Position numbers and translations under genes: made by a program. A stretch of 64,000 bases of DNA from Streptomyces rimosus subsp. rimosus (GTDB lineage: Bacteria > Actinomycetota > Actinomycetes > Streptomycetales > Streptomycetaceae): assembly GCF_000720725.1 (NCBI RefSeq), contig NZ_JOCQ01000044.1:1-64000 (forward strand), in the 5' to 3' direction. Shown piece after piece: positions 24,642 to 33,456 of this stretch (within the stretch, counting starts at the first letter, position 1; the number at the start of each line of letters is the position of its first letter). The notes below the pieces were generated by a model, which made no database searches, had not been told where the DNA came from, and was given only the letters and a program-made list of their open reading frames with translations.

Positions 24642-25678
24642 GGTGCGACCTTCCGGGCGGCGGCGTAGCGGTTGGCCGGGCGCGGCAGGCCGAGGTGCTC
24701 GCGCAGGGTCGCGCCCGGGTAGAAGCGGCGGAGCAGGCAGCGGTGCTGGAGTACCGGGACGGTGCCGTCGACGAGCCGGGCGAGGTCGCGCTCCGGGTCG
24801 GCGGGCCGCAGGTGGAAGCCGTCGCTCACACCGTCCGCGTGCCAGTCGCCGATCAGGTCGGCGAGCCCGACGGCGTCACCGGAGCAGTACAGCTCGACGG
24901 GCAGCGAGACGAGCACCCGCAGCCGGTCGGGGTCGCGGCCCAGGGCCCGGGTGCGTTCGCGCAGGTCGGCGCGGGCGTCACCGGCGGTGGCGGGGTCCTC
25001 GGCCCGTACGAGGGCCACGTCCGCGTGCGCCGCGGCCACCTCCCGGGCGGCCCGCGCGCTCGCGTCGACCACGACGACGGGGCGGCCCTGGGGCGGCCGG
25101 GGCGTGATGGCGGGGCCGCGCACGGAGAAGGACGAGCCGCGGAAGTCGACGTGGTGCAGCTTGTCGCGGTCGACGAACCGGCCGGTGGCCGCGTCACGGA
25201 TCTCCGCGTCGTCCTCCCAGCTGTCCCACAGCCGGGCCGCCACGTCGGCGACCTCGCCGGCCTCCCGCCACAGCGCGTCGGCGGGCGCGGCGTCCCGGCG
25301 GCCGAAGAGCCGGGCCTCGGCGCGGGACCGGGACACCTCCACCGTCCAGCCCGCCCGGCCGCGGCTGACCCAGTCCAGGGTGTTGACCGCGGTCGAGACG
25401 TGGAACGGCTCGGTGTGGGTGGTGGTGACGGCCGGCACCAGGCCGACGCGCCCGGTCGCGGGCGCGACCCGGGCCAGTACGGCGAGCGCGTCGGGCCCCG
25501 GCCGGGCGAAGGAGTCGCCGAGCGTGACGAAGTCCAGGGTGCCGCGCTCGGCGAGCCGGGCCAGCCGGACGTAGTGCTCCGGGTCGTACGCCTGCGGTCC
25601 GCGGCGGGCCCTGCGGGCCGGGCCGTCGAGCGCGAAGGCGAGGTGGAGGGGGCGCAGAGCGCACGGGGATGCGGGCAT
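24638..25678 (-). CDS. LLM-class flavin-dependent oxidoreductase
   Basis: A 346-residue luciferase-like monooxygenase, distinct from the NtaA-type next door (LHLAFALDGPARRARRGP, LARLAERGTLDFVTLGDSFA, TTTHTEPFHVSTAVNTLDWVS). The NWVTS-like motif appears as NTLDWVSRGRAGWTVEVS. It has a C-terminal pattern shared with the NtaA family (VPVLQHRCLLRRFYPGATLREHLGLP). It lies between the FAD/NAD(P)-binding protein (89 bases upstream) and the NtaA-type enzyme, with which it overlaps, so the pair probably acts in sequential oxidation of one compound. Confidence 0.88.
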   Translation of the reverse strand: MPASPCALRPLHLAFALDGPARRARRGPQAYDPEHYVRLARLAERGTLDFVTLGDSFARPGPDALAVLARVAPATGRVGLVPAVTTTHTEPFHVSTAVNTLDWVSRGRAGWTVEVSRSRAEARLFGRRDAAPADALWREAGEVADVAARLWDSWEDDAEIRDAATGRFVDRDKLHHVDFRGSSFSVRGPAITPRPPQGRPVVVVDASARAAREVAAAHADVALVRAEDPATAGDARADLRERTRALGRDPDRLRVLVSLPVELYCSGDAVGLADLIGDWHADGVSDGFHLRPADPERDLARLVDGTVPVLQHRCLLRRFYPGATLREHLGLPRPANRYAAARKVAP

Positions 25679-25767
25679 GTGGGGGCCTTTCGTCGCTGGT
25701 CGCGGACTGCTGACGAGACTTCTGGGGAAGCGCGGGCAAGGCTCCTGCGGGCCGCCGGCGGAACTTC

Positions 25768-27615
25768 TCACCGCGGTGCGCCCCGCTCCGGTACGGCGTG
25801 CTCGCGCAGGAACCGGAGCAGGGCGCGCGCGGTGGCGTCGTTCTGCCGGAAGGCGGGCGCGTTCGTACGGGGCCGGGCGAAGGCGCCGGAAGCGCGGGCA
25901 TCGGTGTACGGGCCGAGCGCGAAGCGGCGCGGGTGCGGCCGGCCGGCGCGGTCGAGCACCCGGCCGTCGCGGGGATCGACGGCGAGCAGGCCGGTGTGGG
26001 TGGAGGCGGCGCCGTCGTCGTACAGACCGCGCAACAGGGCGTCCTTCGTACCCGTCACGGTCGGCTCCGGGAGCCGCGCCTCCACCAGCGCGCGGGCCTC
26101 GGCCAGCACGCCCGGCGCGCTGCTGCCGCGGGCCCGGAACACCCCGCGCTCCGGGTCGGCGGTGACGGTGAGTCCGGCACCGAGGAAGCGCACCACACCG
26201 GCCCGGGACAGCGCGAGCAGCTGCCGTAGCCGCGGCCCCGGCGGCCCGGAGGCCAGGTAGCTGAAGAAGCCGTGCCACCAGGGGCCGTGGTCCCCGAGGC
26301 GGGTGAGCTGGCCGTATACGGACAGCAGGGCGAGGAAGACCGCCAGGTCGGGGCTGTGCGTGGGGTCGTGGCGGCGGGCGAGGTCGGCCTCGATGTAGGA
26401 GCGTAAGCCGTCTTGGAGGGCGTCCGCGTCCCGGTAGCGGACGTCCGCGAGGGGCCGGTCCAGGGCGGCCAGGTCGAGATGGTCCGCCGGATCGGGTACG
26501 GCGGCGGCGATCAGCTCCCGCTGTTCGGCGCTGAGCGGCTCGGCGGCGGCGTACTTCTCCTCGAACGCGGTCCAGTCGGCGCGGACGCGCTCCGGGTGGG
26601 CGGTGAAGAGGCGGTGGTAGTGGGCGAAGCCCAGTTCCTTGTCGATGAGCGGCCAGGCGTCGCGCCGGAAGTCGAAGCCGTCCGGGCGGGCGAGCAGCGC
26701 GTCGACCTGTGCGGGACCGAAGAAGCGGGGCAGTGGGGGCCGTTCGCCCTGCCAGGTGTAGCCGAGCTTGGCGTGGTACGGGATGCCGCGCCGCGAACCG
26801 ACGTACAGCACCGGCTCCTTGCCGGACGGCCGGTACACCGGCCCGCCGTCCGGGCCCGGTGCGTACGAACCGCCGCGCCCTTCGGTGAGCAGCACCATCA
26901 GGTCCACGAAGGCCAGCCCTAAGCCGCGCACGATCACCGGCTCGCCGGGGCCCAGCCCGGCCAGGTCCGTGTCTGCCGTGAAGCCCGCCGGTAGATAGGC
27001 CAGTTGGTGGTCCGCCGCGAAGGCGGTCAGCGCGCGCTGTTCCGGCGGCGGCTGGGCGTCGAGGTGGCCGAGGGCGAGGACGACGAGGTCGGCGACGAGC
27101 GGTGTGGGGCTGCCCTCCAGCCACACCTGCTGCCGTCCGTCGCGCGGGCCCGCGACACGTACCGCGCGGCGGCGGTGCACGTGGACGGTGACGCCGGGCG
27201 GCAGCGCGGCCACCACGTGCTCGTACACCCACTCCAGGTAGGCGCTCTGCACCTGCCGCCCGGCGAAGCCCTGCGGCCCTAACCCGGCGATGTCGGGAAG
27301 CAGTTCGCGGCCCACGGAGATCTCACCCATACGTACCAGGGCGGCCCACTCGGCGAGCGAGGGCCCGGCCCGTACCGGCCCCTCCTGCTCGACCGATGCG
27401 TCGGTGAACATCGTGACGTCCTCGGCCATGGAGTTCATCCACAGCAGCGGGGACTGGTCGCGGCGCCAGACGCGTCCGCCGCCGGGCGGGTAGGGGTCGA
27501 CCAGGTGCAGGTCGAGCGGGGCGGTGCCGTACAGCTCGGGGGCGTTGGCGGCGAGACGTTCGACCAGGCCGGTGCCGCGCGGGCCCGCGCCGACGAGCAC
27601 GACGGCGGGTCTCAC
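25768..27615 (-). CDS. FAD/NAD(P)-binding protein (COG4529/HydroxyN-like monooxygenase)
   Basis: A 615-residue flavoprotein with a Rossmann dinucleotide site at the N-terminus (VVLVGAGPRGTGLVERLAAN), a region like GGGRVWRRDQSPLLWMNSMA, and a second nucleotide-binding part around VIVRGLGLAFVDLMVLLTEG. It is the first gene of the four-gene flavoenzyme operon. The start is uncertain: GTG 27615 begins exactly at the conserved fold, whereas the frame stays open to GTG 27777, adding 54 residues of low-complexity Pro-rich sequence. It could hydroxylate a substrate or simply act as a reductase. Confidence 0.8.
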   Translation of the reverse strand: MRPAVVLVGAGPRGTGLVERLAANAPELYGTAPLDLHLVDPYPPGGGRVWRRDQSPLLWMNSMAEDVTMFTDASVEQEGPVRAGPSLAEWAALVRMGEISVGRELLPDIAGLGPQGFAGRQVQSAYLEWVYEHVVAALPPGVTVHVHRRRAVRVAGPRDGRQQVWLEGSPTPLVADLVVLALGHLDAQPPPEQRALTAFAADHQLAYLPAGFTADTDLAGLGPGEPVIVRGLGLAFVDLMVLLTEGRGGSYAPGPDGGPVYRPSGKEPVLYVGSRRGIPYHAKLGYTWQGERPPLPRFFGPAQVDALLARPDGFDFRRDAWPLIDKELGFAHYHRLFTAHPERVRADWTAFEEKYAAAEPLSAEQRELIAAAVPDPADHLDLAALDRPLADVRYRDADALQDGLRSYIEADLARRHDPTHSPDLAVFLALLSVYGQLTRLGDHGPWWHGFFSYLASGPPGPRLRQLLALSRAGVVRFLGAGLTVTADPERGVFRARGSSAPGVLAEARALVEARLPEPTVTGTKDALLRGLYDDGAASTHTGLLAVDPRDGRVLDRAGRPHPRRFALGPYTDARASGAFARPRTNAPAFRQNDATARALLRFLREHAVPERGAPR

Positions 27616-27928
27616 CGGGCACCGGTCCGGCGCCGCGCGGAGGGGGCCGGGGGAAGCGGGAGACGGTGCGGGGGGCGCGGGGACGGCGGGGCGTCCGCCG
27701 CGCGGTGGTTCGCAGGCATGCGTGAAGGCTCCGTGGATGCGGTGATCCCACTGGGGGAGGTGAACGCCTTCACACACCGGCCGGGGCCGGGAACAGGCCG
27801 CGCCCCTCAGCGCAGCCGGACCTTGAGGTTAAGCGGCGAACGGCCCCGCGTGTCAAGGCTGTCCGGATCGTGAGCAGCGCGTCTCATGACGGTTGACGGA
27901 AAACCGGATGCCTGTTCCACTTGGCCGC

Positions 27929-28000
27929 ATGGACTCATGGCAGCGGCTGGTCACCCGCGACCACATCGACTTCGGTCGTGTGTGGTCGTCCTCCTGTTGA
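27929..28000 (+). CDS. Putative 23-residue Cys-ending leader peptide
   Basis: MDSWQRLVTRDHIDFGRVWS followed by SSC and stop. This matches the actinobacterial leader-peptide pattern (RLV-R-HID-RV-S--C at the end) found ahead of sulfur-assimilation genes, where ribosome stalling at terminal Cys codons is thought to couple expression to cysteine supply. A GC-rich hairpin follows within 20 bases. It points away from the flavoenzyme operon, and no gene follows on its own strand for more than 500 bases. No clear ribosome-binding site is visible, as is common for these leaders. Confidence 0.6.
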   Translation: MDSWQRLVTRDHIDFGRVWSSSC

Positions 28001-28016
28001 GCTGACGCCCTGCCCC

Positions 28017-28042
28017 GGCCCGCCGGCCTTTCCGGCCGGGCC
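28017..28042 (+). terminator. GC-rich hairpin after the leader peptide (possible attenuator)
   Basis: GGCCCG (28017-28022) pairs with CGGGCC (28037-28042), with CCGG/CCGG extending the stem around a short TTT loop. The spacing, about 17 bases past the leader stop, is that of an attenuator. Confidence 0.5.
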
Positions 28043-28537
28043 CGCGGCGCGCCGCCTTCCCTCCGCCGCGCCTTCACACACCCGCGCCCGCCGGCGCACC
28101 CTCCCCTCGCAGCACCGCCGCACCCTCCGGGCCGCCACGGCCCGGAGACCAAGATTGTCGATAAATCTCTTCCCATCGCGGCCTGCCCCGGCAGACCGGT
28201 CAACACCGCGCCTCCGGCAAGCGGCCGACCGGGTTCATCCGGCCCCTCGTACGGGGTCGGCCGGGGCGTCGTTCGCGCACGAACCGTTCGCATTCCGTCC
28301 GGTTTGCAGCGGGAAACGACCGGGTACCGGTCCGGCACTGGACGTTCCGACACTCGATGTGACAGCCTTCACACGGTCAGTTTCCGCGACTCCCCCCGGT
28401 TCTGACGCCATGCCACCCTCTTTGCACCAGATGTGTCACGAACCCCCCGTGCGGCGGCTATCCACTTGGCAGAGCATCCGCATCATGGACGACGATAGAG
28501 GTGCGGACACACGGACCGCGGGTGAGAGGAGGCGTCA
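28043..28537. other. Gene-less stretch between the orphan leader and sflA
   Basis: 495 bases. No reading frame with coding character on either strand and no family resemblance. It presumably carries the sflA promoter; the gene normally controlled by the leader may have been lost from here. Confidence 0.45.
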
Positions 28538-28990
28538 ATGGGATCGGTACGCAAGGCAAGCGCCTGGCTGGGCCTCGTCGACGACAACGATGACGAGCGC
28601 TACTACGACGACGACTACGCCGAGGGGTCCGAGCCCGGCAGCACCGGGAGCAACCCCTGGGTGACCGACCCGCGCGTCCAGGTCGCCGAGGAGAGCGCCC
28701 AGGACCAGGGCACCCGCATCGCCACCGTCACCCCGGACGGCTTCCGGGACGCCCGCGGCATCGGGGAGCTGTTCCGCGAGGGCATCCCCGTCATCGTCAA
28801 CCTGACCGCCATGGAGTCCGCCGACGCCAAGCGGGTGGTGGACTTCGCGGCCGGGCTGACGTTCGGGCTGCGCGGCTCCATCGAGCGGGTCGCCACCCGG
28901 GTCTTCCTGCTCACCCCGGCCGACTACCGGATCCTCAACGGTGAGCCCGGCCGGCGCCGCGGCGAGGGCGGCTTCTTCAACCAGAGCTGA
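28538..28990 (+). CDS. sflA: SepF-like cell division protein (SflA-type paralogue)
   Basis: A 150-residue SepF-family protein. The N-terminal amphipathic helix (VRKASAWLGLVDDND) would bind membrane; an acidic linker (ERYYDDDYAEGSEP) leads to the SepF domain (residues ~58-135: REGIPVIVNLTAMESADAKR, VVDFAAGLTFGLRGSIERV, VFLLTPADYRI). It stands alone rather than in the dcw cluster, as do the additional SepF paralogues SflA/SflB of Streptomyces, which modulate FtsZ and polar growth. Its position near dnaE2 and the acyl-CoA dehydrogenase fits SflA. Choice between paralogue names is by synteny from memory. Confidence 0.88.
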   Translation: MGSVRKASAWLGLVDDNDDERYYDDDYAEGSEPGSTGSNPWVTDPRVQVAEESAQDQGTRIATVTPDGFRDARGIGELFREGIPVIVNLTAMESADAKRVVDFAAGLTFGLRGSIERVATRVFLLTPADYRILNGEPGRRRGEGGFFNQS

Positions 28991-29004
28991 CCCGGGGGCC
29001 CGGT

Positions 29005-29021
29005 CCGGCCCACCGGGCCGG
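29005..29021. terminator. Hairpin between convergent sflA and acyl-CoA dehydrogenase genes
   Basis: CCGGCCC-ACC-GGGCCGG, a perfect 7-bp stem, between two convergent genes. Confidence 0.65.
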
Positions 29022-29059
29022 CGGGCGCCGTGCAGCCCGCCGGCCCCGGCCGGCCCCGC

Positions 29060-30256
29060 TCACCGGAACGCGTCGAGCCCGGTGAGCGCCTTGCCCAGCA
29101 CGAGCTGGTGCATCTCGACGGTGCCCTCGTAGGTGAGCACCGATTCCAGGTTCGTCGCGTGCCGCATGACGGGGTACTCCAGCGAGATCCCGTTCGCGCC
29201 CAGGATCGTCCGGGCCGTCCGGCAGATCTCGATCGCTTCCCGTACGTTGTTGAGCTTGCCGAAGCTGATCTGCTCCGGCCGCAGCCGCCCCGCGTCGAAG
29301 CGCTGCCCCAGGTGGTGGGCGAGCAGCAGGCCCTTGTGCAGTTCCACGGCCATGTCGGCCAGCTTGGCCTGGGTGAGCTGGAAGCCGCCGATGGGCCGGC
29401 CGAACTGCTCGCGGGTACGGGCGTAGTCCAGCGCCGCCTCGAAGCTGGCCCGCGCGGCGCCCATCGAGCCCCACACGATCCCGTACCGGGCGTGGCCCAG
29501 GCAGCGCAGCGGGCCGCCCAGCCCCTTGGCGCCGGGCAGCACCGCGTCGGCCGGCAGCCGCACCCCGTCCAGGACGAGTTCACTGGTGACCGAGGCACGC
29601 AGCGACCACTTATGGGTGATCTCGGGCGCGGAGAAGCCGGGGGTGCCGGCCGGGACGAGGAAGCCGCGGATGCCGTCGTCGGTCTGCGCCCAGACCACCG
29701 CGACCCCGGCCACCGACCCGTTGGTGATCCACATCTTGCGGCCGGTCAGCACCCAGTCGGTGCCGTCCCGCTTGGCGTGGGTGCGCATGTTGCCCGGGTC
29801 GGAGCCGTGGTCCGGCTCGGTCAGGCCGAAGCAGCCGATGACCTCGCCGGACGCCATGTCCGGCAGCCAGCGCTGCTTCTGCTCCTCGGAGCCGAAGCGC
29901 CAGATCGCGTACATGGCGAGCGAGCCCTGTACGGAGACCAGCGAGCGGATGCCGGAGTCGGCCGCCTCCAGCTCCAGGCAGGCCAGGCCGTACTGGACGT
30001 GCGAGGCGCCCGCGCAGCCGTAGCCGCTCAGCGCCATGCCCAGGGCGCCGAGGGAGCCCAGTTCGCGGGCGAGCTCCCGGATGCCGGGCAGCTCGCCGCG
30101 CTCGTACCACTCGGCGATGTGCGGCAGCACCCGGTCGCCGGCCCAGCGGCGGACGGTCTCGCGGACCGCCCGGTCCTCGTCGGAGAGCAGGTCGTCGATG
30201 CCCAGCGGGTCGGCCGGGTCGAAGGGCGGGAGCTGCGGGGACGGGGGTGCGGACAT
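29060..30256 (-). CDS. gcdH: Acyl-CoA dehydrogenase, glutaryl-CoA dehydrogenase type
   Basis: A 398-residue FAD enzyme that would dehydrogenate and decarboxylate glutaryl-CoA to crotonyl-CoA in lysine/tryptophan breakdown. Family marks: GLTEPDHGSDPGNMRTHA for FAD/substrate binding, WITNGSVAGVAVVWA, YARTREQFGRPIGGFQLTQ, and the catalytic Glu in TYEGTVEMHQLVLGKALTG. The segment SLVSVQGSLAMYAIWRFGSE is typical of glutaryl-CoA dehydrogenases. Start ATG 30256. Upstream is a small inverted repeat AACTA-N7-TAGTT at about 30291-30307 that could be an operator. It stands alone, with no electron-transfer flavoprotein gene near. Confidence 0.88.
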   Translation of the reverse strand: MSAPPSPQLPPFDPADPLGIDDLLSDEDRAVRETVRRWAGDRVLPHIAEWYERGELPGIRELARELGSLGALGMALSGYGCAGASHVQYGLACLELEAADSGIRSLVSVQGSLAMYAIWRFGSEEQKQRWLPDMASGEVIGCFGLTEPDHGSDPGNMRTHAKRDGTDWVLTGRKMWITNGSVAGVAVVWAQTDDGIRGFLVPAGTPGFSAPEITHKWSLRASVTSELVLDGVRLPADAVLPGAKGLGGPLRCLGHARYGIVWGSMGAARASFEAALDYARTREQFGRPIGGFQLTQAKLADMAVELHKGLLLAHHLGQRFDAGRLRPEQISFGKLNNVREAIEICRTARTILGANGISLEYPVMRHATNLESVLTYEGTVEMHQLVLGKALTGLDAFR

Positions 30257-30368
30257 GGCGGGGCCTCCGGTGGCTGCGCGAACCCGAAAACTAGCGGTGT
30301 TAGTTATCCGGTTCCGACGGTACGGCCGCCCGCGGCGCGGCGGCAAGGGCCACCGCCGCACGGGAACG

Positions 30369-30429
30369 CCCCGGTCAGCGCCGTACGCCTGCGCCGTACG
30401 GGAGGACGGCCCCGGTCAGCGCCGTACGC
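30369..30429. repeat. Two direct copies of a 20-base sequence
   Basis: CCCCGGTCAGCGCCGTACGC occurs at 30369-30388 and 30410-30429, between the MFS stop and the acyl-CoA dehydrogenase start; a shorter variant follows. Probably a local duplication. Confidence 0.7.
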
Positions 30430-30448
30430 GCCGGTACGCCCGCGCCGC

Positions 30449-32065
30449 TCACCGTCCGGTGTTCGCGGGCGCGGGCTCCGCGTCGCGGTGCGCGTCCCCG
30501 TCGGTCCGGTCCCCCGCGTCCGCCGCTCGGCGCGGCAGCCGCAGCGCGATCAGCGCGCCGACCAGCAGCAGCACGGCGCTGGTGACGAGCGTGACGTGCA
30601 GCCCGTGCACGAAGGAGCCCTGCGCGGCGTCGCGCAGGACGGACCGGGCCGGGCCGCCGAGCGTCGAGGCGACCTTGTACGCCTCCCCCAGGGAGTGCGC
30701 GGCCGAACCGGCGGCACTCTCCGGGACACCGGCCACATGGGACAGCCCCGGGGCGTAGGCGGCGTTCATGACACTGCCGAGCAGGGCCACGCCGATGCCG
30801 GCGCCGAGCTGGTACGAGGTCTCGCCGATGGCCGCCGCGCCGCCCGCCTGGTCGGCGGGGGCCTCGCTGAGCATCGACTCGTAGGCGCCGAAGAGCGTGC
30901 TCTGGAAGCCGAAGCCGAGCAGCACGAAGCCCAGGACGAGCAGCCAGGGGCGGTCCGTCTCGTCCATCGCGGTCAGGCAGAGCACCGCCGCCGCGGTGAG
31001 CACGAAGCCCAGCGAGACCATCGCCTTGGGTCCGACGGCCTGGAGGACCTTCGAACCGGTCAGCCCGGCGGCCATCGCCGAGAAGACCAGCGGCAGCATC
31101 CGCAGCCCGGTCTCCAGCGGGCTCAGGCCCAGCACGAGCTGGAGGTACTGCACCGCTATCAGCTGGAGCCCGACGAGGGCGAGCATCGCCAGCACGATGC
31201 AGCCCACGGAGGTGCCGAAGGCCGGGCGGGCGAACAGCCGCATGTCGATCAGCGGGTGCGCGCGCCTGCGCTGGCGCCGTACGAAGACGATCAGCAGCAC
31301 GGTGCCGAGCAGGATCGAACCCAGCGTGGTCGGGCCGATCAGCGCCTCGCCGCTGCCGATGCGCTTGACGCCGAGGACGACGCCGAGCACGCCGAGCGCC
31401 GCGACGACCGCGCCGACGGTGTCCCAGGGCCCGTTGCGCTCGCCCCGGGACTCCGGCAGCAGCCAGCGGCCTATCAGGGCCATGACCGCCATCATCGGGA
31501 TGTTGATCAGGAAGACCGAGCCCCACCAGAAGTTCTCGACGAGGAAGCCGCCGAGGACCGGGCCCACCGCGGCGCCCACCGCGGCCACCGCGCTCCACAC
31601 GCCGATCGCGACCGCCCGTTCACGCCGGTCGGGAAAAACCTGGCGCAGGATGGACAGCGTGGCCGGCATGATCATCGCGCCGCCGATGCCGAGCAGCGCG
31701 CGGGCGGTCATCAGGATCTGCGGGTTGGGGGCCAGCGCGGCGGCGGCCGAGGCCGCGCCGAACAGGCCGTAGCCCATGAGCAGGATGCGGCGGCGGCCCA
31801 CCCGGTCGCCGAGCGTGCCGAAGAGGATGAGCAGGGACGCCGCGATCAGCGGGTAGATGTCCACGATCCACAGCAGTTCCACCGGCCCCGGGCGCAGGTC
31901 CTCGGTGACCGAGGGCACCGCCACGTACAGGATGGTGGTGTCCAGCGCGACGAACAGCAGGCTGACGCAGAGCACGACCAGAACGGTCCAGCGGCCCGCG
32001 CCGACGCCTCCAAGCCGGGGAACACCCGCCGTCCGCTCGTCGCCGGACGTGGTCGTCCCGGACAT
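30449..32065 (-). CDS. MFS drug:proton antiporter, DHA2/EmrB-QacA family (14 TM)
   Basis: A 538-residue exporter with about 14 hydrophobic segments. Visible: motif D1-like LLFVALDTTILYVAVPSV in TM1, motif A-like GTLGDRVGRRRILLMGYGLF between TM2 and TM3, and the antiporter motif C region GVWSAVAAVGAAVGPVLGGFLVE in TM5. A large loop between TM13 and TM14 (GLSHVAGVPESAAGSAAHSL) is normal for the family. ATG 32065 has a strong AGGAGGT; the upstream start in frame is less likely. The substrate is unknown. Confidence 0.88.
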   Translation of the reverse strand: MSGTTTSGDERTAGVPRLGGVGAGRWTVLVVLCVSLLFVALDTTILYVAVPSVTEDLRPGPVELLWIVDIYPLIAASLLILFGTLGDRVGRRRILLMGYGLFGAASAAAALAPNPQILMTARALLGIGGAMIMPATLSILRQVFPDRRERAVAIGVWSAVAAVGAAVGPVLGGFLVENFWWGSVFLINIPMMAVMALIGRWLLPESRGERNGPWDTVGAVVAALGVLGVVLGVKRIGSGEALIGPTTLGSILLGTVLLIVFVRRQRRRAHPLIDMRLFARPAFGTSVGCIVLAMLALVGLQLIAVQYLQLVLGLSPLETGLRMLPLVFSAMAAGLTGSKVLQAVGPKAMVSLGFVLTAAAVLCLTAMDETDRPWLLVLGFVLLGFGFQSTLFGAYESMLSEAPADQAGGAAAIGETSYQLGAGIGVALLGSVMNAAYAPGLSHVAGVPESAAGSAAHSLGEAYKVASTLGGPARSVLRDAAQGSFVHGLHVTLVTSAVLLLVGALIALRLPRRAADAGDRTDGDAHRDAEPAPANTGR

Positions 32066-32159
32066 TCGCGTACCTCCTGTCATGCTCTCGCGGCCGCGTG
32101 CCGGGGCGCGAAGGCGCTCCGGCAGAACCGGCGGCACGGGCGAGTTGAGACGTCAGACT

Positions 32160-32172
32160 ACGCGAGTCGCGT
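32160..32172. promoter_or_regulatory. Small palindrome upstream of the MFS gene (candidate operator)
   Basis: ACGCGA-G-TCGCGT, perfect 6-bp arms, about 95 bases upstream of the MFS start and 105 bases before the PIG-V gene. Possibly an operator in this divergent region; no regulator gene is adjacent. Confidence 0.3.
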
Positions 32173-32277
32173 GACGTGACGCGTGGCTCACCCCACGATG
32201 AGACGCTCATCGCAGGGCCCGGCGGTTCCCATACCCGCTGACGGGCGGCGGGTACCGGCCGCGGGATAATCGACCGG

Positions 32278-33456
32278 ATGAACGATCTTGCCCCCTTTCG
32301 CGCCCCGGCGCCGACCGGCCACGGCGGCGGCCGCCCCGTGCGCGCCGCGCTGCGCCGGGCCGCCCCGGCACTGCTGGCGTACGCCGCGATCCGGGCGCTG
32401 GGGGTGCTCGTCCTGGCCGCCTGGTCCGCGGCGCACGGCAAGAGCTGGCACACCCTGCTCACCGCCCGCTGGGACTCCCTCTGGTACACCCGCGTCGCGG
32501 AGCAGGGCTACGGCTACAGCGTCCAGCTGGCCAACGGGGACGTGCATTCCAACCTGGCGTTCTTCCCGCTGCTGCCGTGGCTGGAGCGGGGTCTGTCCGC
32601 GCTGACGCCGCTGTCGGCCGCCGATGCCGGGCTGGCGGTGTCCTGGCTCGCGTCGCTCGCCGCGGCCTGGGCGCTGTACCTGACCGGCGAGCGGCTGCAC
32701 GGGCCGCGGGCCGGGGTCGCGCTGGCCGCGCTGTGGGCGGCGCTGCCGGTGGGGATCGTGCAGTCGATGGCGTATTCGGAGTCGCTGTTCACCGCGCTCG
32801 CGGCGTGGGGCGTGTACTGCGTACTGACCGGCCGGTGGGTGACCGCGGGAGTGCTGGCCTCGCTGGCGGGGCTGACCCGGCCGGTGGGGGCCGCGGTGGT
32901 CGCGGCGGTGTGGCTCACCGCCGCGGTGACACTGTGGCGGGACCGCCCGGCCGGCGGGGCTCCGCGGTGGGGCCGCCACCGGCGGATGCTCCTCGGCGTG
33001 CTGCTGGCACCGCTGGGCTGGTGCGGCTATTTCCTGTGGGTGGCCGCGGAGCGGGGCAGCCTCACCGCGTATCTGGACGTCCAGGGCGGCTGGGGCAACG
33101 GCTTCGACGGGGGCAGGGCCTTCGCCGCGTTCCTGTGGGACCTCGGCTTTCCGGCGGGCCTCGGACTGCTGGCCGGGGTCGCGCTGGTGGTCTGGCTGTA
33201 CGTGCTGGGCGCGCGCCGCGGGCAGCCGCTGCCGCTGCTCGTCTACGGCGGCACCGTCCTGCTGCTGGCGCTCACCGCCAAGGGGTACTTCGGGTCCAAG
33301 CCGCGGCTGATGATGCCGGCCTACCCGCTGCTGCTGCCGCTCGCCGCCGGGCTGGCGCGGTGGCGTCCGGCGGCGGCCTGGACGGTTACGGCCCTGGTCA
33401 GCGCGGGGTCGGCGGTGTACGGGGCGGTGTGGCTGAACGGTTCGGGGCCGCCCTGA
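32278..33456 (+). CDS. PIG-V family glycosyltransferase (integral membrane mannosyltransferase)
   Basis: A 392-residue polytopic membrane protein of the GT-C class, resembling PIG-V/GPI mannosyltransferase 2 homologues in actinobacteria that transfer mannose from a polyprenyl donor. Marks: LLTARWDSLWYTRVAEQGYGY in the first extracytoplasmic loop (the RWDS-WY motif holds a catalytic acid), NLAFFPLLPWLERGL, and SMAYSESLFTALAAW, followed by multiple hydrophobic segments. The C-terminal GSKPRLMMPAYPLLLPLA resembles the family end. Its acceptor is unknown; a glycolipid or mannoprotein is plausible. Confidence 0.82.
   Translation: MNDLAPFRAPAPTGHGGGRPVRAALRRAAPALLAYAAIRALGVLVLAAWSAAHGKSWHTLLTARWDSLWYTRVAEQGYGYSVQLANGDVHSNLAFFPLLPWLERGLSALTPLSAADAGLAVSWLASLAAAWALYLTGERLHGPRAGVALAALWAALPVGIVQSMAYSESLFTALAAWGVYCVLTGRWVTAGVLASLAGLTRPVGAAVVAAVWLTAAVTLWRDRPAGGAPRWGRHRRMLLGVLLAPLGWCGYFLWVAAERGSLTAYLDVQGGWGNGFDGGRAFAAFLWDLGFPAGLGLLAGVALVVWLYVLGARRGQPLPLLVYGGTVLLLALTAKGYFGSKPRLMMPAYPLLLPLAAGLARWRPAAAWTVTALVSAGSAVYGAVWLNGSGPP

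Noticed and set aside
27616..27777. 54 extra N-terminal residues for the FAD/NAD(P) protein
   Set aside because: The extension is low-complexity and Pro-rich; the fold begins at GTG 27615. The longer form is mentioned as possible only.
30369..30429. The 20-base direct repeat as a CRISPR or integration site
   Set aside because: Only two copies with a 21-base gap, no cas genes and no integrase; a local duplication is enough.
29030..32179. A 1049-codon plus-strand frame across the acyl-CoA dehydrogenase and MFS genes
   Set aside because: It spans two real minus-strand genes and their intergenic space without any recognisable domain.
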